A DNA stretch of 19,371 nt from Lachnospiraceae bacterium UBA6998 (GCA_002448395.1 DJXS01000045.1:1-19371), one strand, 5' to 3'; counted from the stretch's first letter, positions 1 through 8,086 are shown. Notes: generated from the sequence alone by a model not told the origin. A program made the numbers and translations.

Positions 1-640
1 CTCCTCCCCCTGCGGCTTTTCTCACAGCGGATAAAAGAACCGGGTCGCTCAGCTCCACTTCATCCGTAACCTGGATGACTTCCGTGACGCTCTCTCTGAC
101 TCCGGTAAAGAATAACACCGACAGGACCACAGCCAGCGCGCAGAGAACCAGTGACAATTTCGGAAGAATACTATCCCTCCTGATCTTTACAGGCTCTCCC
201 AGAAGTTCCTGTGAAAAACCCTCAGCGTGGAAAATGGCGTCTTCGAGTTCCTCCCTGCTTCTGATCCTGTAAAGGGGGATATGAGGGACTGACTCCCGCA
301 GCCCCATCGCCAGTACCCGGTCCCTGCCGTCAGGATCAAGACAGATGATCGGGCCGCCAAATTTCTGGTTTACAAGGACACTGCTCTTCGTATTCTGGTC
401 CCTGCAGGCTTCGTCCGACAGATACACAAGTGTCAGCGCTGCGCCTCTGTACCGCGCCTGCCGCCTTAAGACCTCCTCCGGTCCGTCCGCTATGCCGCAG
501 CTGTACCATACTCTGCATCCGCGCTCGTAAAGAAGGCGCAGGTACTCCCGCACCTTCCTCGAATCCGCCTCTGCAAAGGCAAAATACAGATAGGGGCTGT
601 CTCCCTCATAGGGAGGAAAATCTCTGAAGCTGTCTCTCAT
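1..640 (-). CDS. TIR-like domain membrane protein, 3' end outside window
   Basis: The frame is open from an ATG at 640 to the window edge (213 codons). AGGA lies 8 nt before the ATG. Residues about 15-130 resemble a bacterial TIR domain: a first strand YLYFAFAEADSRKV, then LYERGCRVWYSCGI (the usual RGYRVWYDEGI block), then LTLVYLSDEAC (the usual strand ending in S). A basic stretch is followed by one membrane segment (LSLVLCALAVVLSVLFF). After it, DEVELSDPVLLSAVRKAAGG resembles the opening of a leucine-rich-repeat-type ectodomain. Bacterial TIR domains are often NAD-cleaving enzymes or signalling scaffolds. Here the position where the catalytic Glu usually sits (C-x-x-E helix) reads TKSSV, so enzymatic activity is doubtful. 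The domain call is from motif memory; the role is unknown. Confidence 0.7.
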   Translation of the reverse strand, partial: MRDSFRDFPPYEGDSPYLYFAFAEADSRKVREYLRLLYERGCRVWYSCGIADGPEEVLRRQARYRGAALTLVYLSDEACRDQNTKSSVLVNQKFGGPIICLDPDGRDRVLAMGLRESVPHIPLYRIRSREELEDAIFHAEGFSQELLGEPVKIRRDSILPKLSLVLCALAVVLSVLFFTGVRESVTEVIQVTDEVELSDPVLLSAVRKAAGGG

Positions 641-678
641 GTCTGAATTCCTGTATTAAGTGAACTGCGTCCATTTTT

Positions 679-687
679 ATAATATCA
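679..687 (-). promoter_or_regulatory. Candidate extended -10 of the TIR gene
   Basis: On the minus strand the bases read TGATATTAT, fitting TGnTATAAT, about 40 nt upstream of the ATG at 640. No convincing -35 is seen. The rest of the 188-bp divergent region to the kinase start holds an ACAGA-N4-TCTGT inverted repeat (696-709) and the octamer AACGTTTG (712-719), which also occurs in the dctP operator at 8042-8049. The kinase promoter itself is not clear; TATAAA near 743 and TAAAAT near 778 are weak candidates. Confidence 0.35.
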
Positions 688-828
688 TATCGCACACAGA
701 ATAGTCTGTTTAACGTTTGTGCTTCGTCCATTCAGCCCCGCTTATAAAACGCACTTTTCCGCGGCGCAAAACTCCTGTAAAATATAGACTGATTGATTCA
801 TATAAACACCAGTGACAGGGGAAAAATC

Positions 829-2349
829 GTGTCAAAGTTCAGGAATTACTGGCTCGGCCTGCCGATCGGCTCAAAGATGAAAGCATTTATACTGCCGCTT
901 CTTCTTGTCGTCCTGATCGCTGCCGGCTTCAATATATATACAATTCAGTTTTCAGTCGTGGACATCAGCAATATCCTCGAAGAGATCTCCCGATGTGAAA
1001 ATGCCCAGGATGCCATGACAAACGAAGAAGCCGCCTTTCACGTCTTTGTGCGGGACCCCTCCGTGGAGAGCCTGAGCGACCTGAATAAGGCCGCTGTCCA
1101 CAGTCACAGTGCCCTTTCTCTGCTTCCTTACGATTACGAGGAGATCGGCGCGGAACGCTTTGCCTGGACATGGCGCGTCAAAAACGCTTATCAGAACTAT
1201 TCTTCTCAAAGAGACCTTATCTGCGCGAGTCTCTCCGGGTCCGACTCTTCCGTGCCGGATTCAGAGCAGGAGTGGGTCGATCAGCTTTATCAGGTATATG
1301 ATATGCAAAGTTACCTGAGCAGCTACCTGCAGAGCCTCTCACAGCTGACTGTAGGCTACGCCAGCGACGTCTATGACCTGAAATATCCTATGATCCAGTC
1401 CATCCCCTATTTTCAGGCTATCTTTTTTCTTTTACTGATCCTCGTATCACTCAGCTTTGTAGGCTATCTGACCCGGACGATCCTCACACCGATCGAGAAG
1501 CTGGCTTCCGCGTCCCGCAGCATCTCTCAGGGCCAGCTGGAAGAGACGGATATCCAGGTGAGCAACCGGGACGAGTTGGGGGAACTGGTCGACTCCTTCA
1601 ACCGTATGAAACATGCAACCAAAAAGAACATTCAGACTCTGGAGGAGAATCAGCGGCTCGCTGAACAGCTGCACAAAGAGGAGATGGAGCGCGCGGAGAT
1701 GGAGAAGCGTCTTGAGACTACCCGCATGGATCTTTTGCAGAGCCAGATCAAGCCTCATTTTCTCTTCAATACCCTCAACACCATTTCCGGGATGGCGGAA
1801 CTGGAGGACGCAGAGAAGACGGACAGCATGATCCGCTCCCTTTCCCGTCTCTTCCGCTACAATCTGCATACAACCGATCAATTCGTCTCTTTTTCACAGG
1901 AACTGGACGTTGTCAGAGATTATCTTTATCTGCAGAAGATGCGGTTCGGCGACAGGGTACAATATGAACTGCCCGATCCTTCAAGTCCCGAAGCCGCCGC
2001 TTTCGGAAACGTCATGGTTCCGGTTTTCCTGCTACAGCCGTTGGTGGAAAACGCTGTCATTCACGGCATTGCCAAAAAAGAGCAGGGCGGAAAGATCACG
2101 ATCAGCACCGGGCAAACGGACGACGCCCTGAAGATCTGTGTGGCAGATACCGGTGCCGGTATGAATCCCGACACGCTGCAAGGTCTTATGAAGACGCTCA
2201 GGGGAGAACCCTCCGACGTCCGCGTCGGCATAGGCATCGGCAACCTTTACAAACGCCTTGAGACGCTTTACGGCCCGGGTTCCATGCAGATCAGCAGCAC
2301 TGCCGGTAAAGGGACACAGGTTGATATAACTATTCCGCTCGGAATGTAG
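829..2349 (+). CDS. YesM-type sensor histidine kinase
   Basis: Membrane sensor kinase of 506 residues that should autophosphorylate on His and pass the phosphate to the regulator encoded next. The order is: TM1 (about 18-38), an extracellular sensing region of about 150 residues, TM2 (about 193-215), HAMP linker (about 215-262), a coiled coil, a His_kinase domain with QIKPHFLFNTLN (His310), and a HATPase domain with LLQPLVENAVIHG (N box), DTGAGM and GIGIGNL (G boxes). The GTG at 829 is chosen because AGGGG lies 7 nt upstream. An in-frame TTG at 793 has no ribosome site. The gene starts a three-gene unit, with 15 nt to the regulator. Family and architecture are clear; the ligand is not. The linked binding lipoprotein and TRAP operon suggest a small carboxylate. 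Confidence 0.93.
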   Translation: MSKFRNYWLGLPIGSKMKAFILPLLLVVLIAAGFNIYTIQFSVVDISNILEEISRCENAQDAMTNEEAAFHVFVRDPSVESLSDLNKAAVHSHSALSLLPYDYEEIGAERFAWTWRVKNAYQNYSSQRDLICASLSGSDSSVPDSEQEWVDQLYQVYDMQSYLSSYLQSLSQLTVGYASDVYDLKYPMIQSIPYFQAIFFLLLILVSLSFVGYLTRTILTPIEKLASASRSISQGQLEETDIQVSNRDELGELVDSFNRMKHATKKNIQTLEENQRLAEQLHKEEMERAEMEKRLETTRMDLLQSQIKPHFLFNTLNTISGMAELEDAEKTDSMIRSLSRLFRYNLHTTDQFVSFSQELDVVRDYLYLQKMRFGDRVQYELPDPSSPEAAAFGNVMVPVFLLQPLVENAVIHGIAKKEQGGKITISTGQTDDALKICVADTGAGMNPDTLQGLMKTLRGEPSDVRVGIGIGNLYKRLETLYGPGSMQISSTAGKGTQVDITIPLGM

Positions 2350-2364
2350 AGACAGGAGATCACA

Positions 2365-3156
2365 ATGTTTAAAATATTGATCGCGGACGACGAAGTAATT
2401 GAACGAACTGTTCTGGAAAAAAGACTTAAGAAGTATTACAGCGATACCTGCACGATCCTGGTCGCTCAGAACGGACGTCAGGCGCTGGAGATCTACGGCC
2501 GTGAACACCCGCAGATCATGATCCTGGATATTGAGATGCCCGGTACTAACGGGCTGGAAACGGCCAAAGAGATCCGCAGGAGCAGCCGGTCCTGCAGCAT
2601 CATCTTCCTAACCGCTTTTGACGAGTTTTCCTATGCCAAGGCGGCCATCTCGGTGCACGCCCTCGACTACCTGCTCAAGCCCTGCGATGAACGGGAACTG
2701 ATCAATGCTGTGGACGAAGCCATCAGGCTCAGCCAGATAACCGGACCGGAGTCTTCCGGGGAGGAATCCGCCGCGCAGCATGTACCGTCCGCGGGCAAAG
2801 TTTCCGAAGAGCAGCCGGCCGACGAGTCCCGTCACGAAGAGACCATCGCCTATATCGCACAGCACTATATGGAGGATATAGCCGTAAAGGACATCGCGGG
2901 GTATCTGGGTTATTCGGAGGCCTATTTCTGTAAACTGTTCAAACAATCCTTCGGCCACAGTTTTGTCAGCTATCTGACCGATTACCGCATGAAGAAGGCG
3001 GAGGAACTGATGCGCACAAGCCGCCTGAGCATTAAAGAGATTGGAAAAACAGTCGGCTATCCCGATCCCAACTATTTCACCAAAGTTTTCCGCCGTGTGC
3101 GCGGCGTCAGTCCTTCCGAGTTCCGTGAAACCGGTGTTGTCGGAAAACAGCAGTGA
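2365..3156 (+). CDS. YesN-type response regulator, REC plus AraC DNA-binding domain
   Basis: Cytoplasmic transcription regulator of 263 residues. The receiver domain has the acidic pocket ADDE (8-10), the phosphoacceptor Asp55 in ILDIEMPG, Thr83 and Lys105 (YLLKP). A Gln/Glu/Ser-rich linker (about 120-155) leads to a C-terminal AraC HTH pair (about 159-258), with IAGYLGYSEAYFCKLFKQSF in the first helix-turn-helix and VGYPDPNYFTKVFRR in the second. AGGAG lies 6 nt before the ATG. It follows the kinase by 15 nt and precedes the binding lipoprotein by 11 nt, so the three are probably one operon. AraC-type regulators commonly bind direct repeats; the tandem 12-mers at 8042-8065 upstream of dctP are a plausible target (inference). 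Confidence 0.93.
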   Translation: MFKILIADDEVIERTVLEKRLKKYYSDTCTILVAQNGRQALEIYGREHPQIMILDIEMPGTNGLETAKEIRRSSRSCSIIFLTAFDEFSYAKAAISVHALDYLLKPCDERELINAVDEAIRLSQITGPESSGEESAAQHVPSAGKVSEEQPADESRHEETIAYIAQHYMEDIAVKDIAGYLGYSEAYFCKLFKQSFGHSFVSYLTDYRMKKAEELMRTSRLSIKEIGKTVGYPDPNYFTKVFRRVRGVSPSEFRETGVVGKQQ

Positions 3157-3167
3157 GGTCTGTCATC

Positions 3168-4250
3168 ATGAAAAAATCATTCTCCTCATTGTTCCGTGAA
3201 GTCTTCTTAGTTCTGGGTATCGCTCTTTTGACAGGCTGCGCACAGAACACCTCAGAAGTCTCCTCCGAGAGCGGTTCTCCGTCGGCGCTTCTCACAAATG
3301 ATTCGGCGATCGTCTATGATGTGACTCCCGAGTATGTATTTACCTACGCTGAGAACCAGACGGAAGACTACCCTACCACGCAGGGCGCCTACCGCTTTGC
3401 CCAATTAGTCAACGAGCGCACTAAGGGGCGCATTCAGATCCGAGTCTACGCAGGCGCGCAGCTGGGCGATGAGACTTCCACGCTGGAACAGCTCCGGTTC
3501 GGCGGACTGGATTTTGCCCGCTGCTCCCTGTCTACAATGACTGCTTACAGCGAAATGTCCAACGCGCTCATGCTGCCCTACCTGTACCGGGACGCGGACC
3601 ATATGTGGGCGGTCCTGGAGGGAGAGATTGGCCGAAAAGTCTCTGACTCTTTTATTGAGGCCGGCCTCGTGCCGCTCTCCTGGTATGACGCGGGTGTCCG
3701 GAATTTCTATTTCACAAAGCCCGTCAGTTCCCTCGAAGAGATGCAGGGGCTGATCATACGTGTCCAGCCTGTAGAGATGATGGAGGATATGATCCGGCTC
3801 CTGGGCGCTACGGCCCTTCCGGTCAGTTACGAAAATGTCTATTCCGCAATCCAGCGGGGAGAGGCGGACGGCGCGGAGAACAACTGGTCTTCTTACGACG
3901 CGATGCGGCACAATGAAGTAGCCCCTTACTATCTTTTGGATGAACATATGCGGGTGCCGGAGAGCCAGATCGTCTCCGCCGTGACCTGGAACTTGCTCTC
4001 CGAAGAAGATCAGCAGATCATTCGGGAGTGCTCTGCCTTGTCCGCTGATTACGAGCGGCAGCTTTGGACCGCCAGAGAGGAGGAGGCCAAACAGCGCGTC
4101 CTGGACAGCGGATGTAAGGAAATCAAACTATCGGAAGACGAAAAAAAGAAGTTCCGTGACGCAATGGAACCTCTTTATGAAAAGTATTGCGGTGATTATA
4201 TGGATCTCGTAGAAGAGATCCGTCAGGTCGGAGTACAGAGTCCGCAGTAG
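3168..4250 (+). CDS. TRAP-type solute-binding lipoprotein linked to the two-component system
   Basis: DctP-family extracytoplasmic binding protein of 360 residues. The signal peptide ends in the lipobox LLTGC (Cys24), so it is a lipoprotein. The mature part shows the DctP pattern: GAYRFAQLVNERTKGRIQI, QLGDE, a hinge strand GLIIRVQP with the conserved Arg that clamps the substrate carboxylate in characterised TRAP proteins, then SYENVYSAIQRGEADGAENN. The ATG at 3168 is chosen for the GAGG 9 nt upstream and the Lys-rich signal start; an in-frame GTG at 3153 overlaps the previous stop. No permease genes follow it; instead it sits with the kinase and regulator. It may therefore act as a ligand-presenting sensor subunit, or serve the TRAP operon as a second binding protein. 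Confidence 0.9.
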   Translation: MKKSFSSLFREVFLVLGIALLTGCAQNTSEVSSESGSPSALLTNDSAIVYDVTPEYVFTYAENQTEDYPTTQGAYRFAQLVNERTKGRIQIRVYAGAQLGDETSTLEQLRFGGLDFARCSLSTMTAYSEMSNALMLPYLYRDADHMWAVLEGEIGRKVSDSFIEAGLVPLSWYDAGVRNFYFTKPVSSLEEMQGLIIRVQPVEMMEDMIRLLGATALPVSYENVYSAIQRGEADGAENNWSSYDAMRHNEVAPYYLLDEHMRVPESQIVSAVTWNLLSEEDQQIIRECSALSADYERQLWTAREEEAKQRVLDSGCKEIKLSEDEKKKFRDAMEPLYEKYCGDYMDLVEEIRQVGVQSPQ

Positions 4251-4272
4251 GAACCGCCTGACTGAACAAAAC

Positions 4273-4324
4273 AAAAAGCCATGAAAAGAGAGGTGCCGCA
4301 GCATCTGCCTTTTCATGGCTTTTT
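4273..4324. terminator. Bidirectional intrinsic terminator
   Basis: A 16-bp perfect stem (4273-4288 with 4309-4324) encloses a second near-complementary arm pair, AGGTGC and GCATCT. T-rich tracts follow on both strands. It separates the convergent binding-lipoprotein gene and the YcxB-like gene, whose stop lies 3 nt away. Confidence 0.93.
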
Positions 4325-4326
4325 CA

Positions 4327-4833
4327 TTATTTACCCGCTTTTTTAAGCTGCTCCGTCATAAACGCGTACAGCCGTTTTTTCTCGTCATCTGTTCCCAGCA
4401 CTCTGTTCGTGAGAAGGTAAGCGTGCATCTGGTCCGGAACTACTATGAGCATCGATCTCCGCTGTATCACCATTCCGCCGCCCTTTTCATCCGGGACGAA
4501 GGATTTCCAGGGAATCCTCTGCACATGCTTGAGAACCCTGATCTCCATTCCCGTCTCGTCAAAAGAGAGCGTGGTGTCCGCTTTGATCGCCTGCGCGTCC
4601 CTGATCGATATGAAATATACGAAGAGAGGCTGAAAGAGCGGAAAGACAAGCAGGAAGATCAAAAGAAGCGCCTTTCCCAGCCCGTTTGTCGAGTTCCACT
4701 TGGTAATCGTAAGGGCAAGCATCGACAGCGTATAGACGATGCTCACAAGTCCCGTCCAGTTCCGGTAATGGTTCTCCATCCGAAATTTCCAGTAATCTCC
4801 CGGGGTGTTTCTGAATGTATATTCGTATCTCAT
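4327..4833 (-). CDS. YcxB-like membrane protein
   Basis: Protein of 168 residues. The N-terminal soluble stretch MRYEYTFRNTPGDYWKFRM is followed by two membrane segments (about 31-45 and 56-76). The C-terminal soluble domain has the YcxB-type pattern: DTTLSFDETGMEI, HVQRIPWKSFVPDE, then RSMLIVVPDQMHAYLLTNRVLG. The ATG at 4833 has GGAGGT directly upstream with a 5-nt gap; an in-frame GTG at 4845 overlaps that ribosome site and is rejected. It has its own promoter and a terminator at each end, so it looks monocistronic. The biochemical function of this family is not known to me. Confidence 0.75.
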   Translation of the reverse strand: MRYEYTFRNTPGDYWKFRMENHYRNWTGLVSIVYTLSMLALTITKWNSTNGLGKALLLIFLLVFPLFQPLFVYFISIRDAQAIKADTTLSFDETGMEIRVLKHVQRIPWKSFVPDEKGGGMVIQRRSMLIVVPDQMHAYLLTNRVLGTDDEKKRLYAFMTEQLKKAGK

Positions 4834-4863
4834 AATGACCTCCACGCCAAATTGCTTTTACAA

Positions 4864-4892
4864 ATTTTACCACGAGCGGCTGCTTAGCACAA
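4864..4892 (-). promoter_or_regulatory. Promoter of the YcxB-like gene
   Basis: On the minus strand TTGTGC (4892-4887), a 17-nt spacer and TAAAAT (4869-4864) preceded by TGG, which gives an extended -10. It lies 31 nt upstream of the ATG at 4833 and just downstream of the dctM terminator. Confidence 0.6.
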
Positions 4893-4895
4893 AAG

Positions 4896-4928
4896 AAACA
4901 GGAGATACCGTTGCGGTATCTCCTGTTT
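4896..4928 (-). terminator. Terminator of the TRAP operon
   Basis: A perfect 15-bp stem (4896-4910 with 4914-4928) with a 3-nt loop lies 22 nt past the dctM stop. On the minus strand the 3' arm ends in an A/T-rich run. Confidence 0.9.
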
Positions 4929-4949
4929 TCATCTCTAAACAGGCTGTGA

Positions 4950-6242
4950 TCATGCTCCGATCAGCCACGGGATGCACATTGTGATCGCGGGGATGAATGT
5001 GATCAGCATCAGTGCGATGATCATGAACGCGTAGAAAGGAAGCATTTCCTTAACTATCTTCTCCATAGGTCTCTTGGCAATACCGGAACCGATGAACAGA
5101 ACCGCTCCTACGGGCGGTGTCAGAAGTCCGATACCGCAGTTCAGGACAAGCATGATACCGTACTGGATCGGGTCAATTCCGATGGATGTCGCGATAGGCA
5201 GCAGGATCGGAGTTGTGATCAGGATGATGGGAGCCATATCCATGATCATACCAAGTACCAGCAGAATGACGTTCAGCAGGATCGCGATAACATAGGGGTT
5301 ATCAGATACACCTGTGATCAGGTTCGCTGCCAGAGACGGAACATGGAGCTTTGTCAGCATGTAACCGAACGCGTTGGAAGTCGCGATCAGGATCAGGACG
5401 ATGGACAGCGTGTCCACGCACTGGTCAAGCGCGCCCCACACGCCCTTCCATGTAAGTCCCTTGTAGACATACACGGAGACGATCAGGGAGTAGATAACCG
5501 CGATAGCTGCGGACTCTGTAGCGGTGAAGACACCTGCGCAAACGCCGACGACAACGATCAGGATCGCGGACAGCGCCCAGATTGATGTCGCAAATTCCTT
5601 GCCCAGACGAGAAAGGCTGAAGGGCTCTCCCTTCGGATATCCTCTCTTCTTGGAGAGAATGTAGGACAGGATCATCAGGGATCCGGCCAGAACCGCACCC
5701 GGAAGGTATCCTGCCAGGAACAGGCTTCCTACGGAAAGTCCGCCTGCTGTAGTGGCGTAAATAACCATATTGTGAGACGGAGGAACGAGCATACCCTCAA
5801 CAGAAGAGGAGATCGTAACAGCCGTCGCGAAGTCTACGTCGTAGCCTCTGTTGACCATCATCGGGATCTCAAGGGAGCCAAGAGAAGCCGTATCAGCAGA
5901 CGCGGAACCGGAGATGCCGCCGAAGAAGTAGGAGGCGACGATGTTGACCATTGCCAGGCCGCCGGTCATCCAGCCTACGCAGGCATCAGCCAGGTTCAAT
6001 AGTTTTTCAGATATACCGCCCGAGCCCATCAGGACGCCCATGGTGATGAAGAAAGGTACTGCCATCAGTGAGAAAGAACTGATACCTTTGACCATCTGCT
6101 GGGTAAGTGTTGCCAGCGGCAATCCCATGTAGGACAGGCACAGGAGTGTGGAAATCGCTACCGAATACGCGATCGGGAAGCGAAGGAACACCATGATCAG
6201 GAATGACGCAAGAAGGATTATAATAGCTGTTGATTCGCTCAT
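4950..6242 (-). CDS. dctM: TRAP transporter large permease subunit
   Basis: Polytopic inner membrane protein of 430 residues, the normal DctM length. It forms the Na+-coupled translocation path and works with DctQ and the binding protein. Family signatures are visible: LRFPIAYSVAIS near the N-terminus, AVPFFITMGVLMGSGGIS, the loop SYFFGGISGSASADTASLG, SVEGMLVPPSHNMVIYA, ATESAAIAVIYS and ILLPIATSIGIDPIQYGIM. Its start overlaps the dctQ stop by 4 bp (ATGA), indicating translational coupling. The substrate cannot be read from the sequence; TRAP systems usually carry dicarboxylates, sialic acid or other organic acids. Confidence 0.95.
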   Translation of the reverse strand: MSESTAIIILLASFLIMVFLRFPIAYSVAISTLLCLSYMGLPLATLTQQMVKGISSFSLMAVPFFITMGVLMGSGGISEKLLNLADACVGWMTGGLAMVNIVASYFFGGISGSASADTASLGSLEIPMMVNRGYDVDFATAVTISSSVEGMLVPPSHNMVIYATTAGGLSVGSLFLAGYLPGAVLAGSLMILSYILSKKRGYPKGEPFSLSRLGKEFATSIWALSAILIVVVGVCAGVFTATESAAIAVIYSLIVSVYVYKGLTWKGVWGALDQCVDTLSIVLILIATSNAFGYMLTKLHVPSLAANLITGVSDNPYVIAILLNVILLVLGMIMDMAPIILITTPILLPIATSIGIDPIQYGIMLVLNCGIGLLTPPVGAVLFIGSGIAKRPMEKIVKEMLPFYAFMIIALMLITFIPAITMCIPWLIGA

Positions 6243-6766
6243 TTCGCCTCCTCCTCTCTGATAAAGTATCTCTCAATATCGAGCACAATTCTTTCGATCT
6301 CGAAGAAGATCATTGCAATGCCCGCGAGCGGGATCGGGAAGTACTGCCAGAATTTGGACAGCCAGGGCATGGAAATGAATGTGCCCTTCGCGCCAAGTCC
6401 GGTCGCATAGGACCATCCGGTTGTCAGCATGACAACTGCCAGCGCAAGAACTGCGAGATCCGCGATCAGGTCCAGTGTAACAATGACTTTTTCAGGAAGA
6501 TAGCGGTCAAACGCTGTCATTCTGATATGTGCGTTTCTCTTGATGGCGAGCGCTGCGGAGAGCACTGCCATATAAGACATAAGTGTAAGGATAAGTTCCT
6601 CGCCCCAGTTCGGTGCGGGGATCACTTTGATATAACGTGCAAGCACGATCCAGCTTGTGATCAGGATATCCGCCACCAGCAGGAGTTTGCAGATCAGCAT
6701 GAATACGGAATACACAAAATTGTATACCTTTTCAAACTTTCTGAGTTTAATAAATACGTCAGGCAT
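6239..6766 (-). CDS. dctQ: TRAP transporter small permease subunit
   Basis: Membrane protein of 175 residues with four hydrophobic segments: VFMLICKLLLVADILITSWIV, LTLMSYMAVLSAALAIK, VTLDLIADLAVLALAVVML, and the segment around YFPIPLAGIAMIFF. The loop AIKRNAHIRM matches the small-subunit signature (K-x-H-I). AGGGGG lies 7 nt before the ATG. It overlaps dctM by 4 bp downstream and is separated from dctP by a terminator hairpin, so permease expression should be lower than that of the binding protein. Confidence 0.93.
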   Translation of the reverse strand: MPDVFIKLRKFEKVYNFVYSVFMLICKLLLVADILITSWIVLARYIKVIPAPNWGEELILTLMSYMAVLSAALAIKRNAHIRMTAFDRYLPEKVIVTLDLIADLAVLALAVVMLTTGWSYATGLGAKGTFISMPWLSKFWQYFPIPLAGIAMIFFEIERIVLDIERYFIREEEAK

Positions 6767-6785
6767 TAGAATCCCCCTTTTTCAA

Positions 6786-6815
6786 AAAAGTGCTCCGGCT
6801 GTCCGGAGCACTTTT
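6786..6815 (-). terminator. Intercistronic terminator between dctP and dctQ
   Basis: A perfect 13-bp stem (6786-6798 with 6803-6815) has a 4-nt loop. On the minus strand a run of six T follows, then the dctQ ribosome site. It lies inside the operon and should act as a leaky terminator or as a 3' stabiliser of the dctP message, giving an excess of binding protein over permease. Confidence 0.88.
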
Positions 6816-6862
6816 CAGATCAGCCTATTGTTGCTTTTAAGAGCCAGTCGACAGATCGGTAA

Positions 6863-7954
6863 TTACTTTGCAAGGTCAAGAAGCTGCTGGTAAACCTCTG
6901 CCAGGTCGCCTGCTGCATACTCATCAGCGATGGGCTTGCAAGCTGCCTGCCAGTCAGTCTTGTCAGCGATCTCGATAACGTTGATGCCGTCAGCCTTAAG
7001 CTGCTCAAGAACTTCGTTCTCCTTCTGCTCGGAAACTTCGCGGCAGTAATCGGAAGCGGTCTTGCCGGCCTCAAGGATCCAGCCCTGCTGCTCTTCTGTC
7101 AGGCCGTTCCACGCCTTGTCAGTGATGATGGTCATCATAGCGCCCAGCGTGTGGCCGTCAAGTGTAAGGTTGGGACCAACTTCCTGGAAGCTGTTGCCTG
7201 CATAGTTAACTGTGGGCTGCTCAGCGCCGTCGATGGTGCCGTTCTGCATGGAGGAGTAGATCTCACTCATGGAAACGGGAGAAGGAGTAGCTCCAAGGCT
7301 CTGGACCATCTTGGTCATGATCGGGTCGTTGGATACACGGATCTTCATGCCCTTCATGTCAGCAGGAGAGGTAATGGGCTTGTCAGCAATTGTGAAGAAG
7401 TGACGGAAGCCTTCCTCGCCGAAGTACAGGCCCTTAACGCCGAGGCCGAGCTCTTCGGACTCATCCAGGAATTCCTGGCCGAGCTCGCTGTTTGCGAAGT
7501 TCCAATAGTGATTTCTGTCTGCGAATGTGTAAGGCAGGGAAAGAAGAACGGACTTCTTTGTGCCATAGGATGTAAGCGCGAATGCAGAGATACGGCAGAT
7601 ATCAACGGTACCTGTGCCGCCGAGCATACCATCAAGGATGTCAGCCTCTACGCCGAGAACGCCGCCGCCCTGCAGGTCGATCTTGATCTGGCCGCCGGAA
7701 AGTCTCTCGACTTCCTCTTTGAACTTGAGGTCCATAGCGCCGCAAACTGTGTTCTCAAGCGGGTTAACCTCAGCCATTGTAAGTGTGATGACATCGCCGG
7801 AAGCTGCAGGAGCTGCCTCTGCTGTCGCCTCACCCTCAGCCTCTGCTGCAGGAGCGCTGCTGGAAGCGGAAGATCCGCCGGAAAGTCCGCAGCCTGCTAC
7901 CAGGGATGCTGTCATTACTGCACAAAGTACAGCGCTGATGAGTTTCTTCTTCAT
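6863..7954 (-). CDS. dctP: TRAP transporter solute-binding lipoprotein
   Basis: Binding protein of 363 residues and first gene of the TRAP operon. The signal peptide ends in lipobox LVAGC (Cys22), then a Ser/Ala/Glu-rich tether. The DctP pattern is complete: DLKFKEEVERLSGGQIKIDL, YFGEEGFRHFFT, hinge strand MKGMKIRVS with the conserved carboxylate-binding Arg, and MSEIYSSMQNGTIDGAEQPT. The ATG at 7954 has GGGAGGAGA 6 nt upstream; an ATG 33 nt earlier has no such site. The leader carries a short hairpin (TCCCC/GGGGA, 7981-7997) just before the ribosome site. It differs clearly from the binding protein at 3168-4250 in sequence, so the two are not a recent duplication. Confidence 0.95.
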   Translation of the reverse strand: MKKKLISAVLCAVMTASLVAGCGLSGGSSASSSAPAAEAEGEATAEAAPAASGDVITLTMAEVNPLENTVCGAMDLKFKEEVERLSGGQIKIDLQGGGVLGVEADILDGMLGGTGTVDICRISAFALTSYGTKKSVLLSLPYTFADRNHYWNFANSELGQEFLDESEELGLGVKGLYFGEEGFRHFFTIADKPITSPADMKGMKIRVSNDPIMTKMVQSLGATPSPVSMSEIYSSMQNGTIDGAEQPTVNYAGNSFQEVGPNLTLDGHTLGAMMTIITDKAWNGLTEEQQGWILEAGKTASDYCREVSEQKENEVLEQLKADGINVIEIADKTDWQAACKPIADEYAAGDLAEVYQQLLDLAK

Positions 7955-8034
7955 TTTCTTTCTCCTCCCTTTGTGTGGATTCCCCAAATGCCGGGGACCA
8001 TGAATGAAACTGGTTTAGTTAAAGTGTAGTTGTT

Positions 8035-8074
8035 TGAGTCAAACGTTTGCAGTAACTTGTGCAGTTTTGACTCA
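8035..8074. promoter_or_regulatory. Nested repeat, candidate operator of the TRAP operon
   Basis: Two adjacent 12-mers, AACGTTTGCAGT (8042-8053) and AACTTGTGCAGT (8054-8065), match at 10 of 12 positions in tandem. They are bracketed by a perfect 9-bp inverted repeat, TGAGTCAAA (8035-8043) and TTTGACTCA (8066-8074). The block lies about 80-120 nt upstream of dctP. Tandem sites suit an AraC-type regulator such as the one at 2365-3156; the outer arms suit a dimeric factor. Binding is inferred only. Confidence 0.6.
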
Positions 8075-8086
8075 TGCTATGTTTAA

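Noticed and set aside
6230..6769. Plus-strand open frame of 179 codons
   Set aside because: Antisense shadow of dctQ; Cys/His-rich composition is typical of an antisense frame.
7151..8029. Plus-strand open frame of 292 codons
   Set aside because: It mirrors dctP on the opposite strand, is rich in Cys and His, and has no ribosome site.
8040..8049. CAAACGTTTG as a CcpA (cre) site
   Set aside because: Only the core AANCGNT fits; the outer positions of the cre consensus fail. It is explained better as part of the tandem 12-mers.
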